A stretch of 64,000 nucleotides of DNA, taken from contig NZ_LQPE01000176.1 in assembly GCF_002101735.1 (NCBI RefSeq), positions 16,652 through 80,651 on the forward strand, read 5' to 3'. Shown piece after piece: positions 23,477 to 33,800 of the stretch. Both the position numbers and the translations under genes were made by a program. The stretch is from Mycobacterium kyorinense. GTDB lineage: Bacteria; Actinomycetota; Actinomycetes; Mycobacteriales; Mycobacteriaceae. The notes under the pieces are model-generated. The model made no database searches and was not told the DNA's origin. It saw only the letters and a program-made list of their open reading frames with translations. Numbering within the stretch: the stretch's first letter is position 1; each line of letters opens with the position of its first letter.

Positions 23477-26400
23477 ATGACCATCACCCGAGCGGCCGAG
23501 CCACCCGTCATCGAGACCGCCGCCAATGTTCAGGTGGCGCGCTGGATCGCGACGATCGCCGGCTTGATCGGCTTCGTGCTGTCGGTCGCCACGCCGCTGC
23601 TGCCCGTCGTGCAGACCACCGCCACGCTGAACTGGCCGCAACAGGGACAGTTCACAAACGTTACGGCGCCGCTGATTTCGCAGACGCCGGTTTCGGTGAC
23701 GGTGACTGTGCCGTGCTCCGTGGTGAACACGATGCCGCCAAAGGGCGGGCTGGTGCTGGGCACCGCGCCCAAGCAGGGCAAGGACGCCTCGCTGCAGGGG
23801 CTGTTCGTCAACGTCAGCAGCCAACGGGTCGACGTCACCGACCGCAACGTGGTGATCGCCAGCGCACCACGCAATCTCGTGGCCGGTGCCCAGTGTCAGC
23901 GCATCGAGATCACCTCCACACATGCCGGCACCTTCGCCACCTTCGTCGGGCTGCCCGGGCCACCGGGGCAGCCGTCGGGCTTCCCCGATCCCAACCTGCG
24001 CCCGCAGATCGTCGGGGTGTTTACCGACCTGACCGGCCCGGCGCCGCCCGGGCTGCGGCTGTCGGCGACCATCGACACCCGATTCTCCACCAAGCCAACG
24101 ATTTTGAAGCTCACCGCGATCGTGCTCGCGATCGCCTCGACCGTCGTCGCACTGATTGCGTTGTGGCGACTGGACCGGATGGACGGGCGCCGGATGCGCC
24201 GGCTGATCCCGGGCCGCTGGCACGGTTTCAGTCTGGCCGACGCGACGGTGATCTTCGCGTTCCTGCTCTGGCACGTGATCGGCGCCAACTCCTCGGACGA
24301 CGGCTACATCCTGGGGATGGCCCGCGTCGCCGACCACGCCGGCTACATGTCCAACTACTTCCGTTGGTTCGGCAGCCCCGAGGACCCGTTCGGCTGGTAC
24401 TACAACCTGCTCGCGCTGATGACCCATGTCAGCGACCAAAGCATCTGGATTCGGTTGCCGGACTTGGTCGCCGGGCTGGTGTGCTGGCTGCTGCTGTCCC
24501 GCGAGGTGCTGCCCCGACTGGGGCCCGCGGTGGCGTCGAGCAAGGCCGCGCTGTGGGCGGCGGGCCTGGTGCTGCTGGCGGCGTGGATGCCGTTCAACAA
24601 CGGTCTGCGTCCCGAAGGCATCATCGCCGTCGGGTCGCTGATCACCTACGTGCTGATCGAGCGGTCGATGTACTCGGGGCGGATGACGCCCGCGGCGCTG
24701 GCGATCGTCGCCGCCGCTTTCACGCTCGGGATCCAGCCCACCGGCCTGATCGCGGTGGCCGCATTGGTCGCCGGTGGTCGCCCGATCCTGCGAATCCTGG
24801 TGCGACGGCATCGCCTTGTCGGCACCTGGCCGCTGGTGGCGCCGTTGCTGGCAGCCGGCTTCGTGATCCTGCCGGTGGTGTTCGCCGACCAGACCCTGTC
24901 AACGGTGTTCGAGGCCACCAGGATTCGCGGCGCGATCGGGCCCAGCCAGGCCTGGTACACCGAGAACCTGCGCTACTACTATCTGATCCTGCCCACCGTC
25001 GACGGCTCGCTGTCACGCCGGTTCGGCTTCCTGATCACCTTCCTGTGCCTGCTCGCCGCGCTGTTTATCATGTTGCGCCGCAAGCGGGTTCCGGGTGTGG
25101 CCCGCGGGCCGGCGTGGCGCCTGATGGGCGTCATCTTCGGCACGATGTTCTTCTTGATGTTCACCCCCACCAAGTGGGTGCATCACTTCGGCCTGTTCGC
25201 CGCGGTCGGTGCGGCGATGGCGGCGCTGACCACCGTGCTGGTCTCGTCCAAGGTGTTGCGCTGTTCGCGCAACCGGATGGCGTTCGTGGCGGCGGTGTTT
25301 TTCATGCTGGCGTTGTGCTTCGCCACCACCAACGGCTGGTGGTACGTGTCCAGCTACGGCGTGCCGTTCAACAGCGCGATGCCAAAGATCGACGGAATCA
25401 CAATCAGCACAATCTTTTTCGCTCTGTTCGCGCTGACTGCGGTGTATGCCAGCTGGCTGCATTTCGCCCCTCGCGACCGCGGAGAGGGCCGGCTGGGCCG
25501 CGCGCTGACAGCCGCGCCGGTGCCGATCGCAGCGGGATTCATGGTGTGCGTGTTCGTCGCGTCGATGGTCGCCGGGATCGTCCGCCAGTACCCCACCTAC
25601 TCCAACGGCTGGGCCAACCTGCGGGCGTTCACCGGTGGCTGCGGGCTGGCCGACGACGTGCTCGTCGAACCCGACACCAATGCCGGCTTCATGCCGGCGC
25701 TGCCCGGCGACTACGGTTCGCTGGGCCCATTGGGCGGGGTGAACCCCGTCGGCTTCACCCCCGACGGCGTGCCGGAACACACTGTGGCCGAGGCGATTCG
25801 GATGGCGTCACCGCCGCAGCCCGGCGTCGACTACGACTGGGATGCCCCGACCAAGCTCAAGGCACCGGGCGTCAACGGTTCCCGGGTGCCGCTGCCCTAC
25901 GGCCTTGACCCGGCTCGGGTTCCGGTGGCCGGCAGTTACACCACCGGGCCGCAGCAGGAGAGCCGGCTGGCCTCGGCCTGGTATCAATTGCCCAAGCGCG
26001 ACGACGGGCATCCGCTGGTGGTCGTCACGGCGGCGGGCAAGATCGCCGGCAACAGCGTGCTGCACGGTCATACCGACGGACAAACCGTGGTGCTGGAATA
26101 CGCCCGCGCCGACCTGGCCCCGGCCGGGCGGCTGGTGCCCGACGACCTTTACGGCGAACAGCCCAAGGCGTGGCGCAACCTGCGGTTCGCCCGCGACAAA
26201 ATTCCCGCTGACGCGGTGGCCGTCCGCGTGGTGGCCGACGATCTGTCGCTGACTCCGGAGGACTGGATCGCGGTCACGCCGCCGCGGGTGCCGGAGCTGC
26301 GCTCGCTGCAGGAGTACGTCGGCTCGTCGCAGCCGGTGCTGATGGACTGGGCGGTCGGTATGGCCTTCCCATGCCAGCAGCCGATGCTGCACGCCAACGG

Positions 26401-26683
26401 CGTCACCGACATCCCGAAGTTCCGCATCACCCCGGACTACATGGCCAAGAAGCAGGACACCGATACCTGGGAGGACGGCGTCAACGGCGGCCTGCTGGGC
26501 ATCACCGACGTGCTGCTGCGGGCGCACGTGATGGCCACCTACCTGTCGCGAGACTGGGGCCGCGACTGGGGGTCGCTGCGTAAATTCGACACGATCGTCA
26601 ACGCGCAACCGGCCCAGCTCGACCTCGGCACCGCGACCCGCACCGGATGGTGGTCGCCAGGGCAGATCCGGATCAAGCCCTGA
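23477..26683 (+). CDS. embB: Arabinosyltransferase EmbB
   Basis: GT-C arabinosyltransferase and main target of ethambutol. The 1068-residue protein has LLPVVQTTATLNWPQ after the first helix, GT-C motif NSSDDGYILGMAR, membrane helices to about residue 700 and the C-terminal domain ending TRTGWWSPGQIRIKP. The residue matching Met306 of M. tuberculosis is Met281 (ATG 24317-24319), so the commonest resistance change is absent. ATG 23477 is chosen because GAAGGGGG lies 4 bases upstream; a TTG at 23450 in the same frame is weaker. In M. tuberculosis embB starts inside the embA stop; here it starts 1.3 kb away, after the TnpB element, and needs its own initiation signal. Confidence 0.96.
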   Translation: MTITRAAEPPVIETAANVQVARWIATIAGLIGFVLSVATPLLPVVQTTATLNWPQQGQFTNVTAPLISQTPVSVTVTVPCSVVNTMPPKGGLVLGTAPKQGKDASLQGLFVNVSSQRVDVTDRNVVIASAPRNLVAGAQCQRIEITSTHAGTFATFVGLPGPPGQPSGFPDPNLRPQIVGVFTDLTGPAPPGLRLSATIDTRFSTKPTILKLTAIVLAIASTVVALIALWRLDRMDGRRMRRLIPGRWHGFSLADATVIFAFLLWHVIGANSSDDGYILGMARVADHAGYMSNYFRWFGSPEDPFGWYYNLLALMTHVSDQSIWIRLPDLVAGLVCWLLLSREVLPRLGPAVASSKAALWAAGLVLLAAWMPFNNGLRPEGIIAVGSLITYVLIERSMYSGRMTPAALAIVAAAFTLGIQPTGLIAVAALVAGGRPILRILVRRHRLVGTWPLVAPLLAAGFVILPVVFADQTLSTVFEATRIRGAIGPSQAWYTENLRYYYLILPTVDGSLSRRFGFLITFLCLLAALFIMLRRKRVPGVARGPAWRLMGVIFGTMFFLMFTPTKWVHHFGLFAAVGAAMAALTTVLVSSKVLRCSRNRMAFVAAVFFMLALCFATTNGWWYVSSYGVPFNSAMPKIDGITISTIFFALFALTAVYASWLHFAPRDRGEGRLGRALTAAPVPIAAGFMVCVFVASMVAGIVRQYPTYSNGWANLRAFTGGCGLADDVLVEPDTNAGFMPALPGDYGSLGPLGGVNPVGFTPDGVPEHTVAEAIRMASPPQPGVDYDWDAPTKLKAPGVNGSRVPLPYGLDPARVPVAGSYTTGPQQESRLASAWYQLPKRDDGHPLVVVTAAGKIAGNSVLHGHTDGQTVVLEYARADLAPAGRLVPDDLYGEQPKAWRNLRFARDKIPADAVAVRVVADDLSLTPEDWIAVTPPRVPELRSLQEYVGSSQPVLMDWAVGMAFPCQQPMLHANGVTDIPKFRITPDYMAKKQDTDTWEDGVNGGLLGITDVLLRAHVMATYLSRDWGRDWGSLRKFDTIVNAQPAQLDLGTATRTGWWSPGQIRIKP

Positions 26684-26726
26684 GCCATCCCGATTGGCGG
26701 CGGCCGGTGGCGGGTAGCCGGTGGGG

Positions 26727-26855
26727 ATGCGTGCTGAAGAAGGCGACGAAACCGTCGAAGAGCTGGCCGACGAGGCCGGCGAGGCGAAAAAGGAACTGCG
26801 GGAAACCACCGCGACCGGCAAAAAGGTGCAGCAGGAGGCCGAGAAGTCGGACTGA
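26727..26855 (+). CDS. Small charged protein of unknown function
   Basis: A 42-codon frame from ATG 26727 to TGA 26855, encoding an acidic and lysine-rich, probably helical peptide (EEGDETVEELADEAGEAKKE, then GKKVQQEAEKSD). No cysteine, no membrane segment. It fills the gap between embB and the GDSL gene on the same strand, ending 6 bp before the next ATG. GTGGGG directly precedes the start, and a GTG at 26721 is also in frame. I do not recognise it; the charged coding pattern and tight spacing support a real gene only moderately. Confidence 0.4.
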   Translation: MRAEEGDETVEELADEAGEAKKELRETTATGKKVQQEAEKSD

Positions 26856-26861
26856 GGCACC

Positions 26862-27731
26862 ATGACGCCACGCTGGGCATCTATCGGCGCGGTGTCGGTG
26901 CTTGGCGCCTTGGCGCTCGCCTGCGGCGCGCCGCCGCCCACCGGAGCCGGATCGCCCGGCCAGCCCAACTACGTCGCGATGGGCGACTCGGCGGCGGCAG
27001 AGCCCGGCGTGCCGGATCCAGCACCGCCGCCCGGCTGCCAGAAGTCGACGCACAACTATCCGTCGGTACTGGCCCGGCGCATCGGCGCGACGAGCTTCAC
27101 CGACGTCACCTGCAGCGGCGCGACGACCGACGACATCACGAGTCGGGCCCAACCAACCTCCAGCGGCCCGGTGCCGCCGCAGATCGACGCGGTCGGCGCC
27201 GACACCACGCTGATCACGATCACCATCGGCGGCAACGACGTCGCGCTGGCCGGTGACGCCGCGCAGTGCCGGGCCGCGTCGCTGGATTCCCCGCCGTGTG
27301 CGCAGCGGTTTGTGACCAACGGCGTGGACAGCATCTCGGCGGCGATCAACGCACAGGTTCCGGTGTGGGGCACGATGATCGACGACGTCCGCGCCAAGGC
27401 GCCCGCCGCGCGGATCGTCCTGGTCGGATACCTGACCTACATCCGGCCCGGCGGCTGCTTCCCGGACCAGCCCGTCCTCCCCACGGACGCCGACTACTTC
27501 GAGTCGAAAGTCAACGAGCTCGACGACCGGCAGATGCAGCTGGCGGCCGCCAAAGGGATCGACTTCTTCGACACCCGACAGCTGTCCGTCGGCCACGACA
27601 TGTGCGCGCCACCCGACCAGCGTTATGTCGAGGGGTTTGTGGCCGCCAATCCTGCTGCGCCGCTGCACCCTAACGCGATGGGCGCCGCCGCGGTCGGCAA
27701 CGCTCTTGCCGACTGGCTGGCTCGCCGCTAG
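26862..27731 (+). CDS. GDSL/SGNH-family lipase-like lipoprotein
   Basis: A 289-residue secreted hydrolase. The signal region ends in a lipobox-like LALAC with Cys21. The SGNH blocks are visible: block I YVAMGDSAAAEPG (Ser near residue 43, GDS), block III TIGGNDVAL (Asn), and block V with the catalytic His in APLHPNAMG. It probably cleaves an acyl ester at the cell surface; the substrate is unknown. Several cysteines could form disulfides (GCQKS, TCSGA, QCRAAS, PPCAQR, GGCFPD, DMCAPP). It ends tail to tail with the metallo-hydrolase gene, sharing CTAG at 27728-27731. It is not the gene found after embB in M. tuberculosis (Rv3796). Confidence 0.85.
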   Translation: MTPRWASIGAVSVLGALALACGAPPPTGAGSPGQPNYVAMGDSAAAEPGVPDPAPPPGCQKSTHNYPSVLARRIGATSFTDVTCSGATTDDITSRAQPTSSGPVPPQIDAVGADTTLITITIGGNDVALAGDAAQCRAASLDSPPCAQRFVTNGVDSISAAINAQVPVWGTMIDDVRAKAPAARIVLVGYLTYIRPGGCFPDQPVLPTDADYFESKVNELDDRQMQLAAAKGIDFFDTRQLSVGHDMCAPPDQRYVEGFVAANPAAPLHPNAMGAAAVGNALADWLARR

Positions 27732-28528
27732 ACCGGGACCGCCGCGACGTCCAGTGTTTCACCGGGTTCGAGGTTGACGATTCGCAGAGATTTGGCTTCG
27801 GCTGCGATACACAGTTTGGTCAACGGATTGTCCTCTTCGACATAGTACGGCGGGCGGTTAACACCGAAGTGCATGGGCACCAATGTCTTTGCGCCGAGGA
27901 TGACGGCAGCCTGCGCGGCTTGTTCGGGTGTCAGGTCGGCGGGCAGTTCACTCGCAGGTTGCAGATGTGGTACCGGGAAGTTCACTCTCGCACCGTTGAT
28001 CGGCAGGACAGCGACGTCGACCGGGCCGGTCCGGTGCGCGATCAGCCACCAGTAGCCGTGGAACAGCGTGTCGCCGCCGTGAAAGATTCGCCGGCCGTCC
28101 GCCTGGACAACCCAGCCCACCTGGGGATCACCCAAGCCGTCGACGGCAGGGACCGCGGTGATGGTGAACGACCCCAATTCGGTTCGCTCCCAGTCGGATA
28201 CGACTCGGGTGTCGAGCGTGCTTGCCGCAATGTCGTCTTCTTGTGGGGCCGTCGCGACCGCTTCCTCATCGGACCCGACGAAGGGAGGCGGGCGCAGCAC
28301 CAGGCCGCGAGGGCCAACGGCGGTTTGGATGGCCGCAACGTCGGTGTGGTCGCCATGCAGGTGGGTGACCAGTGCCGCCGACGCCTGGCCGGGCTGTGTC
28401 GGCGCCACGAATTGGTCGTTCGGCAGAACCGAACTCAGCACCCGAAAATCGTGCACATAGTCCACGACCAATGACGCACCCTGGGCGATCACTTCGATAC
28501 CGGCCCAGCCCAAACGTCGAATCCTCAT
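27728..28528 (-). CDS. Metallo-beta-lactamase-fold hydrolase
   Basis: A 266-residue MBL-fold enzyme resembling the UlaG/RomA-like group. The metal motif THLHGDHTD is at about residues 55-63, later ligands in FHGGDT (about residue 150) and a His in VPMHFGVN (about 220). Substrate unknown. ATG 28528 is preferred to TTG 28537, since AAAGGG sits about 10 bases before the ATG but directly against the TTG. It starts 5 bp after the stop of the TetR gene, so the two are one operon, probably controlled by that regulator. Confidence 0.85.
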   Translation of the reverse strand: MRIRRLGWAGIEVIAQGASLVVDYVHDFRVLSSVLPNDQFVAPTQPGQASAALVTHLHGDHTDVAAIQTAVGPRGLVLRPPPFVGSDEEAVATAPQEDDIAASTLDTRVVSDWERTELGSFTITAVPAVDGLGDPQVGWVVQADGRRIFHGGDTLFHGYWWLIAHRTGPVDVAVLPINGARVNFPVPHLQPASELPADLTPEQAAQAAVILGAKTLVPMHFGVNRPPYYVEEDNPLTKLCIAAEAKSLRIVNLEPGETLDVAAVPV

Positions 28529-28533
28529 GCCAA

Positions 28534-29160
28534 TCAACCCTTTCCAGTGTGCTTGACGCTGTCGATGCGGGCCGTGATCGCCGCGGTGGCACGGTCGTAC
28601 GCGCTGTCGTCGTCGAAAAGGACCGCTTCGGAGTTCGCGGCGCGCGCGAATGCGTCCAGTTCAAAGGCAAGCTGGGCCGGGTCGACGTCGGCGCGCAGCT
28701 CGCCGGTTGCCTGCGCTTCCCGCACCAAGCGTTCTTGCAAGCCCAGCCAACTGGTGTGGTGTTCACGGATCGCGTCGCGGATGAGTCCGTCGCGTGCGTC
28801 ATACTCCGCAGTGACGGCGGCGAAGAAACAGCCACCGGAAAACACCCGCCGCCGCGAGTAGTCCATCCAGTGCTGGTAGAGCGCCACCAGGCGGGGCAAG
28901 CCTCTACCGGCGCGCAACGCCGGAGCGATCACATGCCGGGTGAATACGTCGCCGGCGTAGCCGACGGCAGCCAGCTGCAGTTGCGCTTTGGAGCCGAAAT
29001 GCGCCGCAACGTTGCTCTTGCTGGTACCGCACTCCTTGGCGAGTCGGCCGATGGACAGGCCTTCCAGTCCGTCCGCCGACGCGATATCGGCGGCCGTCGC
29101 CAAAATCGTCGATCGTGCCCGTTCCCCGCGAGCGAGCCGCCCGTCGCTCTTGGCATCCAT
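28534..29160 (-). CDS. TetR-family transcriptional regulator
   Basis: A 208-residue regulator with an N-terminal helix-turn-helix (residues about 13-60, ILATAADIASADGLEGLSIGRLAKECGTSKSNVAAHFGSK reduced here to its key parts: GLEGLSIGRLAKE and TSKSNVAAHF) and a C-terminal ligand domain with WMDYSRRRVFSGGCFF. A 12-bp perfect palindrome lies 16 bases upstream of the ATG, its likely operator. It leads a two-gene operon with the MBL-fold enzyme. Confidence 0.9.
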   Translation of the reverse strand: MDAKSDGRLARGERARSTILATAADIASADGLEGLSIGRLAKECGTSKSNVAAHFGSKAQLQLAAVGYAGDVFTRHVIAPALRAGRGLPRLVALYQHWMDYSRRRVFSGGCFFAAVTAEYDARDGLIRDAIREHHTSWLGLQERLVREAQATGELRADVDPAQLAFELDAFARAANSEAVLFDDDSAYDRATAAITARIDSVKHTGKG

Positions 29161-29176
29161 GGCGCAAAGACTATAC

Positions 29177-29188
29177 GAACGATCGTTC
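29177..29188 (-). promoter_or_regulatory. Palindromic TetR operator
   Basis: GAACGATCGTTC is a perfect 12-bp palindrome, 16 bases before the TetR start codon on the minus strand, the usual place and type for TetR autoregulation. Confidence 0.6.
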
Positions 29189-29198
29189 AGAATTCAAG

Positions 29199-29260
29199 GC
29201 CGAGCAGACGTGGAATCGCACAATGCGGGCCGCTATCGTGCGATTCTGCGTCTGCTCGCC
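29199..29260 (-). terminator. Long hairpin downstream of accD4
   Basis: CGAGCAGACG plus GAATCGCAC on the left (about 29201-29221) are mirrored by GTGCGATTC plus CGTCTGCTCG on the right (29238-29259), with one two-base mismatch. This gives a stem of about 21 bp around a 16-base loop. It lies directly after the accD4 stop and probably ends the fadD32-pks13-accD4 transcript. The arm resembles an intergenic inverted repeat I recall as common in mycobacteria. Confidence 0.55.
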
Positions 29261-29267
29261 GTGAAAA

Positions 29268-30821
29268 CTAGACCGGGATCAGGCCGTGCTTGCGGCCCAC
29301 CCGCCGGTAGATCTGCTTGTCGCGCAGCAGGTGCAGCGACTTGCGCAGCAGCAACCGGGTGTCGTGCGGTTCGATGACCGCGTCGATGAACCCGCGCTCG
29401 GCGGCGATCCACGGGATTGCCATGTTGAGGTTGTAGTTGTCGATGAAGCTCTTCTTGATCGCCTGTGCCTCGGGCGTGTGCGGGTCGGGGAACCGCTTCA
29501 TCAGCAGCTGCGCGGCGCCCTCGGCGCCGATCACCGCGATGCGCGCGGTGGGCCACGCGTAGTTGAAGTCCGCGGTCAGCTGCCGCGAGCCCATCACGGC
29601 GTAGGCGCCGCCGTAGGACTTGCGGACGGTGATCGTCACTTTCGGCACGTCGGCTTCCACCACCGCATACAGGAACCGCCCGCCGCGCTTGATGATGCCG
29701 TTCTTCTCCTGCTCGGCGCCGGGCAGGAAGCCGGGCGTGTCGACGACGAACACCAGCGGGATGTCGAATGCGTCGCAGAACCGGATGAACCGCGCCGCCT
29801 TGTCGGAGGCCTCGTTGTCGATCGAGCCCGACAAGTGCATCGGCTGGTTGGCGACCACCCCCACCGGGCGCCCGTCGACCCGGGCGAACCCGGTGATGAT
29901 CGCCGGCCCGGCCTGCGCGGCGACGTCGAGGAAGTCACCGTCGTCGAAGATCCGCAGCAGGATCTCGTGCATGTCGTAGGCCATGTTGTCCGAGTCCGGC
30001 ACGATCGAGTCGAGCTCGAGGTCGGTCGGGGTGATCTCCGGCTCCAGGCCGGGGTTGATGATCGGCGGCTTGTCGAAGCAGTTCGACGGCAAAAACGACA
30101 GGAAGTCGCGCACGTACTGGAACGCCGCCGCCTCGGAGTCGACGACCTGGTGGATGTTGCCGTAGCGGGCCTGGGCGTCGGCGCCGCCGAGCTCGTCGAG
30201 GCTGACCTCTTCACCGGTGACTTCGGCGATCACGTCCGGCCCGGTGACAAAGAAGTAGCCCTGGTCGCGCACCGCCACCAACAGGTCGTCCTGGATTGGC
30301 GAATACACCGCTCCCCCAGCACATTTGCCGAGGATGATGGAAATCTGCGGCACCAGCCCGGACAGCGCCTCGTGGCGCCGGCCCAGCTCGGCGTACCACG
30401 CCAGCGAGGTCACCGCGTCCTGGATGCGGGCGCCGCCGGAGTCGTTGATGCCGATGATCGGGCAGGCCACCATCGCGCACCACTCCATGAGGTCGGCGAC
30501 CTTGCGCCCGAACATCTCACCGACCGAGCCGCCAAACACGGTTTGGTCGTGGGAGAACACCCCGACCGGCCGGCCGTTGATGGTCCCGCGGCCGGTGACC
30601 ACGCCGTCGCTGAAAGGCGCGTTGGGATCGCCCGGAGTGCGCGCCAGCGCGCCGGTCTCGAGGAAGCTACCCGGATCCAACAGTTCATACACGCGGGAGC
30701 GGGCGCTCGGGAGGCCCTTCTTGTCGCGCCTGGCGATGGACTTCGGATCGCCGGGTTCCTTGGCCAGTTCCAGCTTTTCCCGGAGTTCGGCCAGCAGCTC
30801 GGCGGTGGTCTTTGTGGTCAC
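29268..30821 (-). CDS. accD4: Acyl-CoA carboxylase beta subunit AccD4
   Basis: Carboxyltransferase subunit that makes the carboxylated long-chain acyl-CoA (extender) used by Pks13 in mycolic-acid condensation (Rv3799c equivalent). The 517-residue protein has the crotonase-like double carboxyltransferase fold: N-half with GVVTGRGTINGRPVGVFSHD and SGGARIQDAV, C-half with the biotin-site glycine run KSYGGAYAVMGS. It starts at GTG 30821, overlapping the pks13 stop by 4 bp, and is the last gene of fadD32-pks13-accD4. Confidence 0.96.
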   Translation of the reverse strand: MTTKTTAELLAELREKLELAKEPGDPKSIARRDKKGLPSARSRVYELLDPGSFLETGALARTPGDPNAPFSDGVVTGRGTINGRPVGVFSHDQTVFGGSVGEMFGRKVADLMEWCAMVACPIIGINDSGGARIQDAVTSLAWYAELGRRHEALSGLVPQISIILGKCAGGAVYSPIQDDLLVAVRDQGYFFVTGPDVIAEVTGEEVSLDELGGADAQARYGNIHQVVDSEAAAFQYVRDFLSFLPSNCFDKPPIINPGLEPEITPTDLELDSIVPDSDNMAYDMHEILLRIFDDGDFLDVAAQAGPAIITGFARVDGRPVGVVANQPMHLSGSIDNEASDKAARFIRFCDAFDIPLVFVVDTPGFLPGAEQEKNGIIKRGGRFLYAVVEADVPKVTITVRKSYGGAYAVMGSRQLTADFNYAWPTARIAVIGAEGAAQLLMKRFPDPHTPEAQAIKKSFIDNYNLNMAIPWIAAERGFIDAVIEPHDTRLLLRKSLHLLRDKQIYRRVGRKHGLIPV

Positions 30822-33800
30822 TTGCGTGCCTTCTCCTCAGCTTCGATCCGGTTGAGCACCTGGGTCATATGCGCGCCGACCTTGGCGATGATCGGCTCGT
30901 CGATGACCTGGATGTGTTCACCACCGACCGGCACCACCTCGAGGTCCGAAACGTACTCGCCCCACCCTCCGTCGGGCTTGCGGGTGGCGTAGCGCGGCTC
31001 GAACATGATCGCGTCGTCGTGGTAGCGGTCGGCCATGTAGAGCGTGACATGCCCGTCGTAGGGCTGGATCTGGGCGGTGTCGATGGCCCGCTGGTCCAGA
31101 TACGACGTGCGCTGGTGCTCGATGATGCCGCCCGGGATCTGCACGCCGCTGGCCTTGACCGCCTCCAGGACGAAGCGCACCTGACCCTCGTCGTCGAGTT
31201 CTTCGAGCTGCTCGTACGGGATTTCGGGGATCTGCACGTTGAAGGTGCGCTCGGCGAAGCGGGCGTAGCGCTCCCAGCGTTTGCGGGTCTCCTCCTTGGT
31301 CTGCGGGATCTCCTCGCCCGGGCGCACCGCGTCGATCAGCCCGACGAACGGCACGTCGCAGCCCTGCTGCTTGAGCCCGATCGCACAGGCGTAGGCCAGC
31401 GCCCCGCCCAGCGACCATCCGGCCAGCACGAAGGGCCCATTGCCTTGCAGCTCAAGGAGTTTCGGCACGTACTGCGCGGCTCGCTCCTCAATGGTGCCTT
31501 CGACGCGTTCGAATCCGTACATCGGGGTGTCGGCCGGCAGGCGTTTGAGCAGCGGCTCGTAGACCACCGTCGACCCGCCGGCGGCGTGGAACACGAACAC
31601 CGGGACCTTGCCGGAACCTTCGGGCCTGGGCCGAAGGATGCGCACAAAGCCGTCGATCTGGCCGGCCTCCAGGTACTCGCGCACCGTGGTGGCCAGCTCC
31701 TCGATGGTCTGCGCGGACTTGACGTCCTCGGCGCTGATCGGACCCTCTGCCCGCTCGGAAAGCCGTTGGGCCATCTTGGCGGCCGCGTCGTCGTCGAGCT
31801 TGGGCAACGGGTTGAAGATGCCGCCCGGCGACTTCCCGGTGACGATCGCCCAGGTGGCGAAGGTGACCCGCTCCGAGGCATCACGCGGCGGCACGTCGGA
31901 ACCCAGTGCCTCGGCGACCGCCTGCTGGTTGAGCGCCTGCGCGGCGCCGGCCAGGTTGGGCTGCGCCGACGGGCCAGCGGGGTTGGTCGGCGGCGGCGGG
32001 ACCGGGACATCGGAAACCGGCGGCGCCGCTTGGGTTTCCGGCTCAGCCTGCGGATCGGGCGCCTTCGTCACGGTGGACGCCGTCGCGCCGGACAGCAATG
32101 CCGCCTGCTCCTTGGCGATCTCCTCGGCCGTCTGCGTCTTCTGGTGCTCGTGCAGCTGCTGCACCTCGTCGCGGTGCTCGATCGCGTAAAGGATCAGTTG
32201 CTCGACGTTGTAGAGGTTGGCGTCGCGGACCGCCTGCAACTGGATCGGCGGCAAGTCGAAGTCGTACTCGACGCGGTTCTTGATCCGCACCGCCATCAAC
32301 GAATCCAGGCCGAGCTCGATCAGCGGCACCTCCCACGGCAGATCCTCTGGCTCGTAGCCCATCGCCATCGACACGATGGTCGCCAACCGGTCGTGCACCG
32401 TCTCACCGGAATCCGGCGACCACTTGCGCAAATCACCGGCCTGGCGGGCGGTCAGGCTGTCGTGCAGGACCTCCGCATCCGGTTCGGCTTCGGCGGCGTC
32501 GGCAGCCGGTGCGCCGTTGGTCGGCGCGACGGTCACCGGCGCAGCCACTGCGGCGCCGGCGCCGACCGCCGTCGGCAACACCGCGGATTGCCCGCCGCGG
32601 GACACCAGCGCGTCGTAGACCAACGTGAACGACTCGTCGATGCGCGCATGCACCTGGACCGCCGCGCCGCCGGGATGGCGGGTCAGCGTCATCACCAACC
32701 GGGCGTTCTCGGCGGGCACCGCCCGCTGCTCGGACGCCGTCAGCTGCGCATCCGGAATAACCGCAGCCGCAGCGGCTTTCACCAGAGCGGCCAGGTCTGT
32801 CGCTCCGCGCGGCGCGTACTCCCACACGTGCCGGCCGTCGGGCAACGCCACGTGGTTGCCCGGCATCATCACCGAGGCGTCGCCGGAGAAATGCGCGTCG
32901 AGCCAGTGTTCCTTGCGACGGAACCGGGTCGGAGGGATGTTGGCGTAGTCCTCCGGTCGGGCGGCACGGCTGAACAGCGTGCGGATGTCGAGGTCGTGGC
33001 CGTGGACGAACAGCTGCGCCATCGCGGTGGTCATCGCGTCGACCTCGTCGACCTTGCGGGCCAGCGTCGAAATCAGTTGCGCGTCAGGCAATCCCGCGGC
33101 TGCAGTGGTCAGGCCCACCTGCATCAGCGCCACCGGGTTGGGCGCGAGCTCCAAAAATGTGGTGTACCCACTCTCGACGGCGTTGCGGACGCCGTGGGTG
33201 AAGTACACGGAGTGCCGAAGGCCCTTCTTCCAGTACTCCACGTCGTGGATCGGCTCACCGCCGGGCTTGATGTAGCTGCCCTCGTGCACGGTGGAGAAGT
33301 AGCCGCAGGCCAGCGGCATCGGGTGGATGCCCTGCAATTCCGCGGTGAACTCGCCGAGCAGCGGGTCCATCTGCGCGGTGTGGCTGGCGCCCTTGGTCTG
33401 GAACTTGCGGGCGAAGCGGCCCTCGGCCTCGCAGCGCGCGATGATCGCGTCCACCTGTTCGGGCGGCCCGCCGATGACGGTCTGGTTCGGCGCCGCGTAG
33501 ACGCAGACCTCCAGGTCGGGGAAGTCGGCGAAGACCGTCTTGATCTCGTCGGCCGAGTACTCGACCAGCGCCATGAGCCGGATGAACTCACCGAACAGCA
33601 TCGCCTCGCCCTCGCCCATCAGCCGGGCGCGCGGGACGATGATCCGGACGGTATCGCGCAGCGAGAGCCCGCCGGCGAAGTAGGCGGCCCCCGGCTCGCC
33701 CAGCGACTGGCCGATCACCGCGGCCGGCTTGGCGCCGTGGGCTTTGAGCACTTCGCCGAGCGCGATCTGGATTGCGAAGATCACGAGTTGGACGGCTTCG

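Noticed and set aside
24317..24319. Ethambutol-resistance change at the embB 306 position
   Set aside because: The codon is ATG (Met281 here), the wild-type state.
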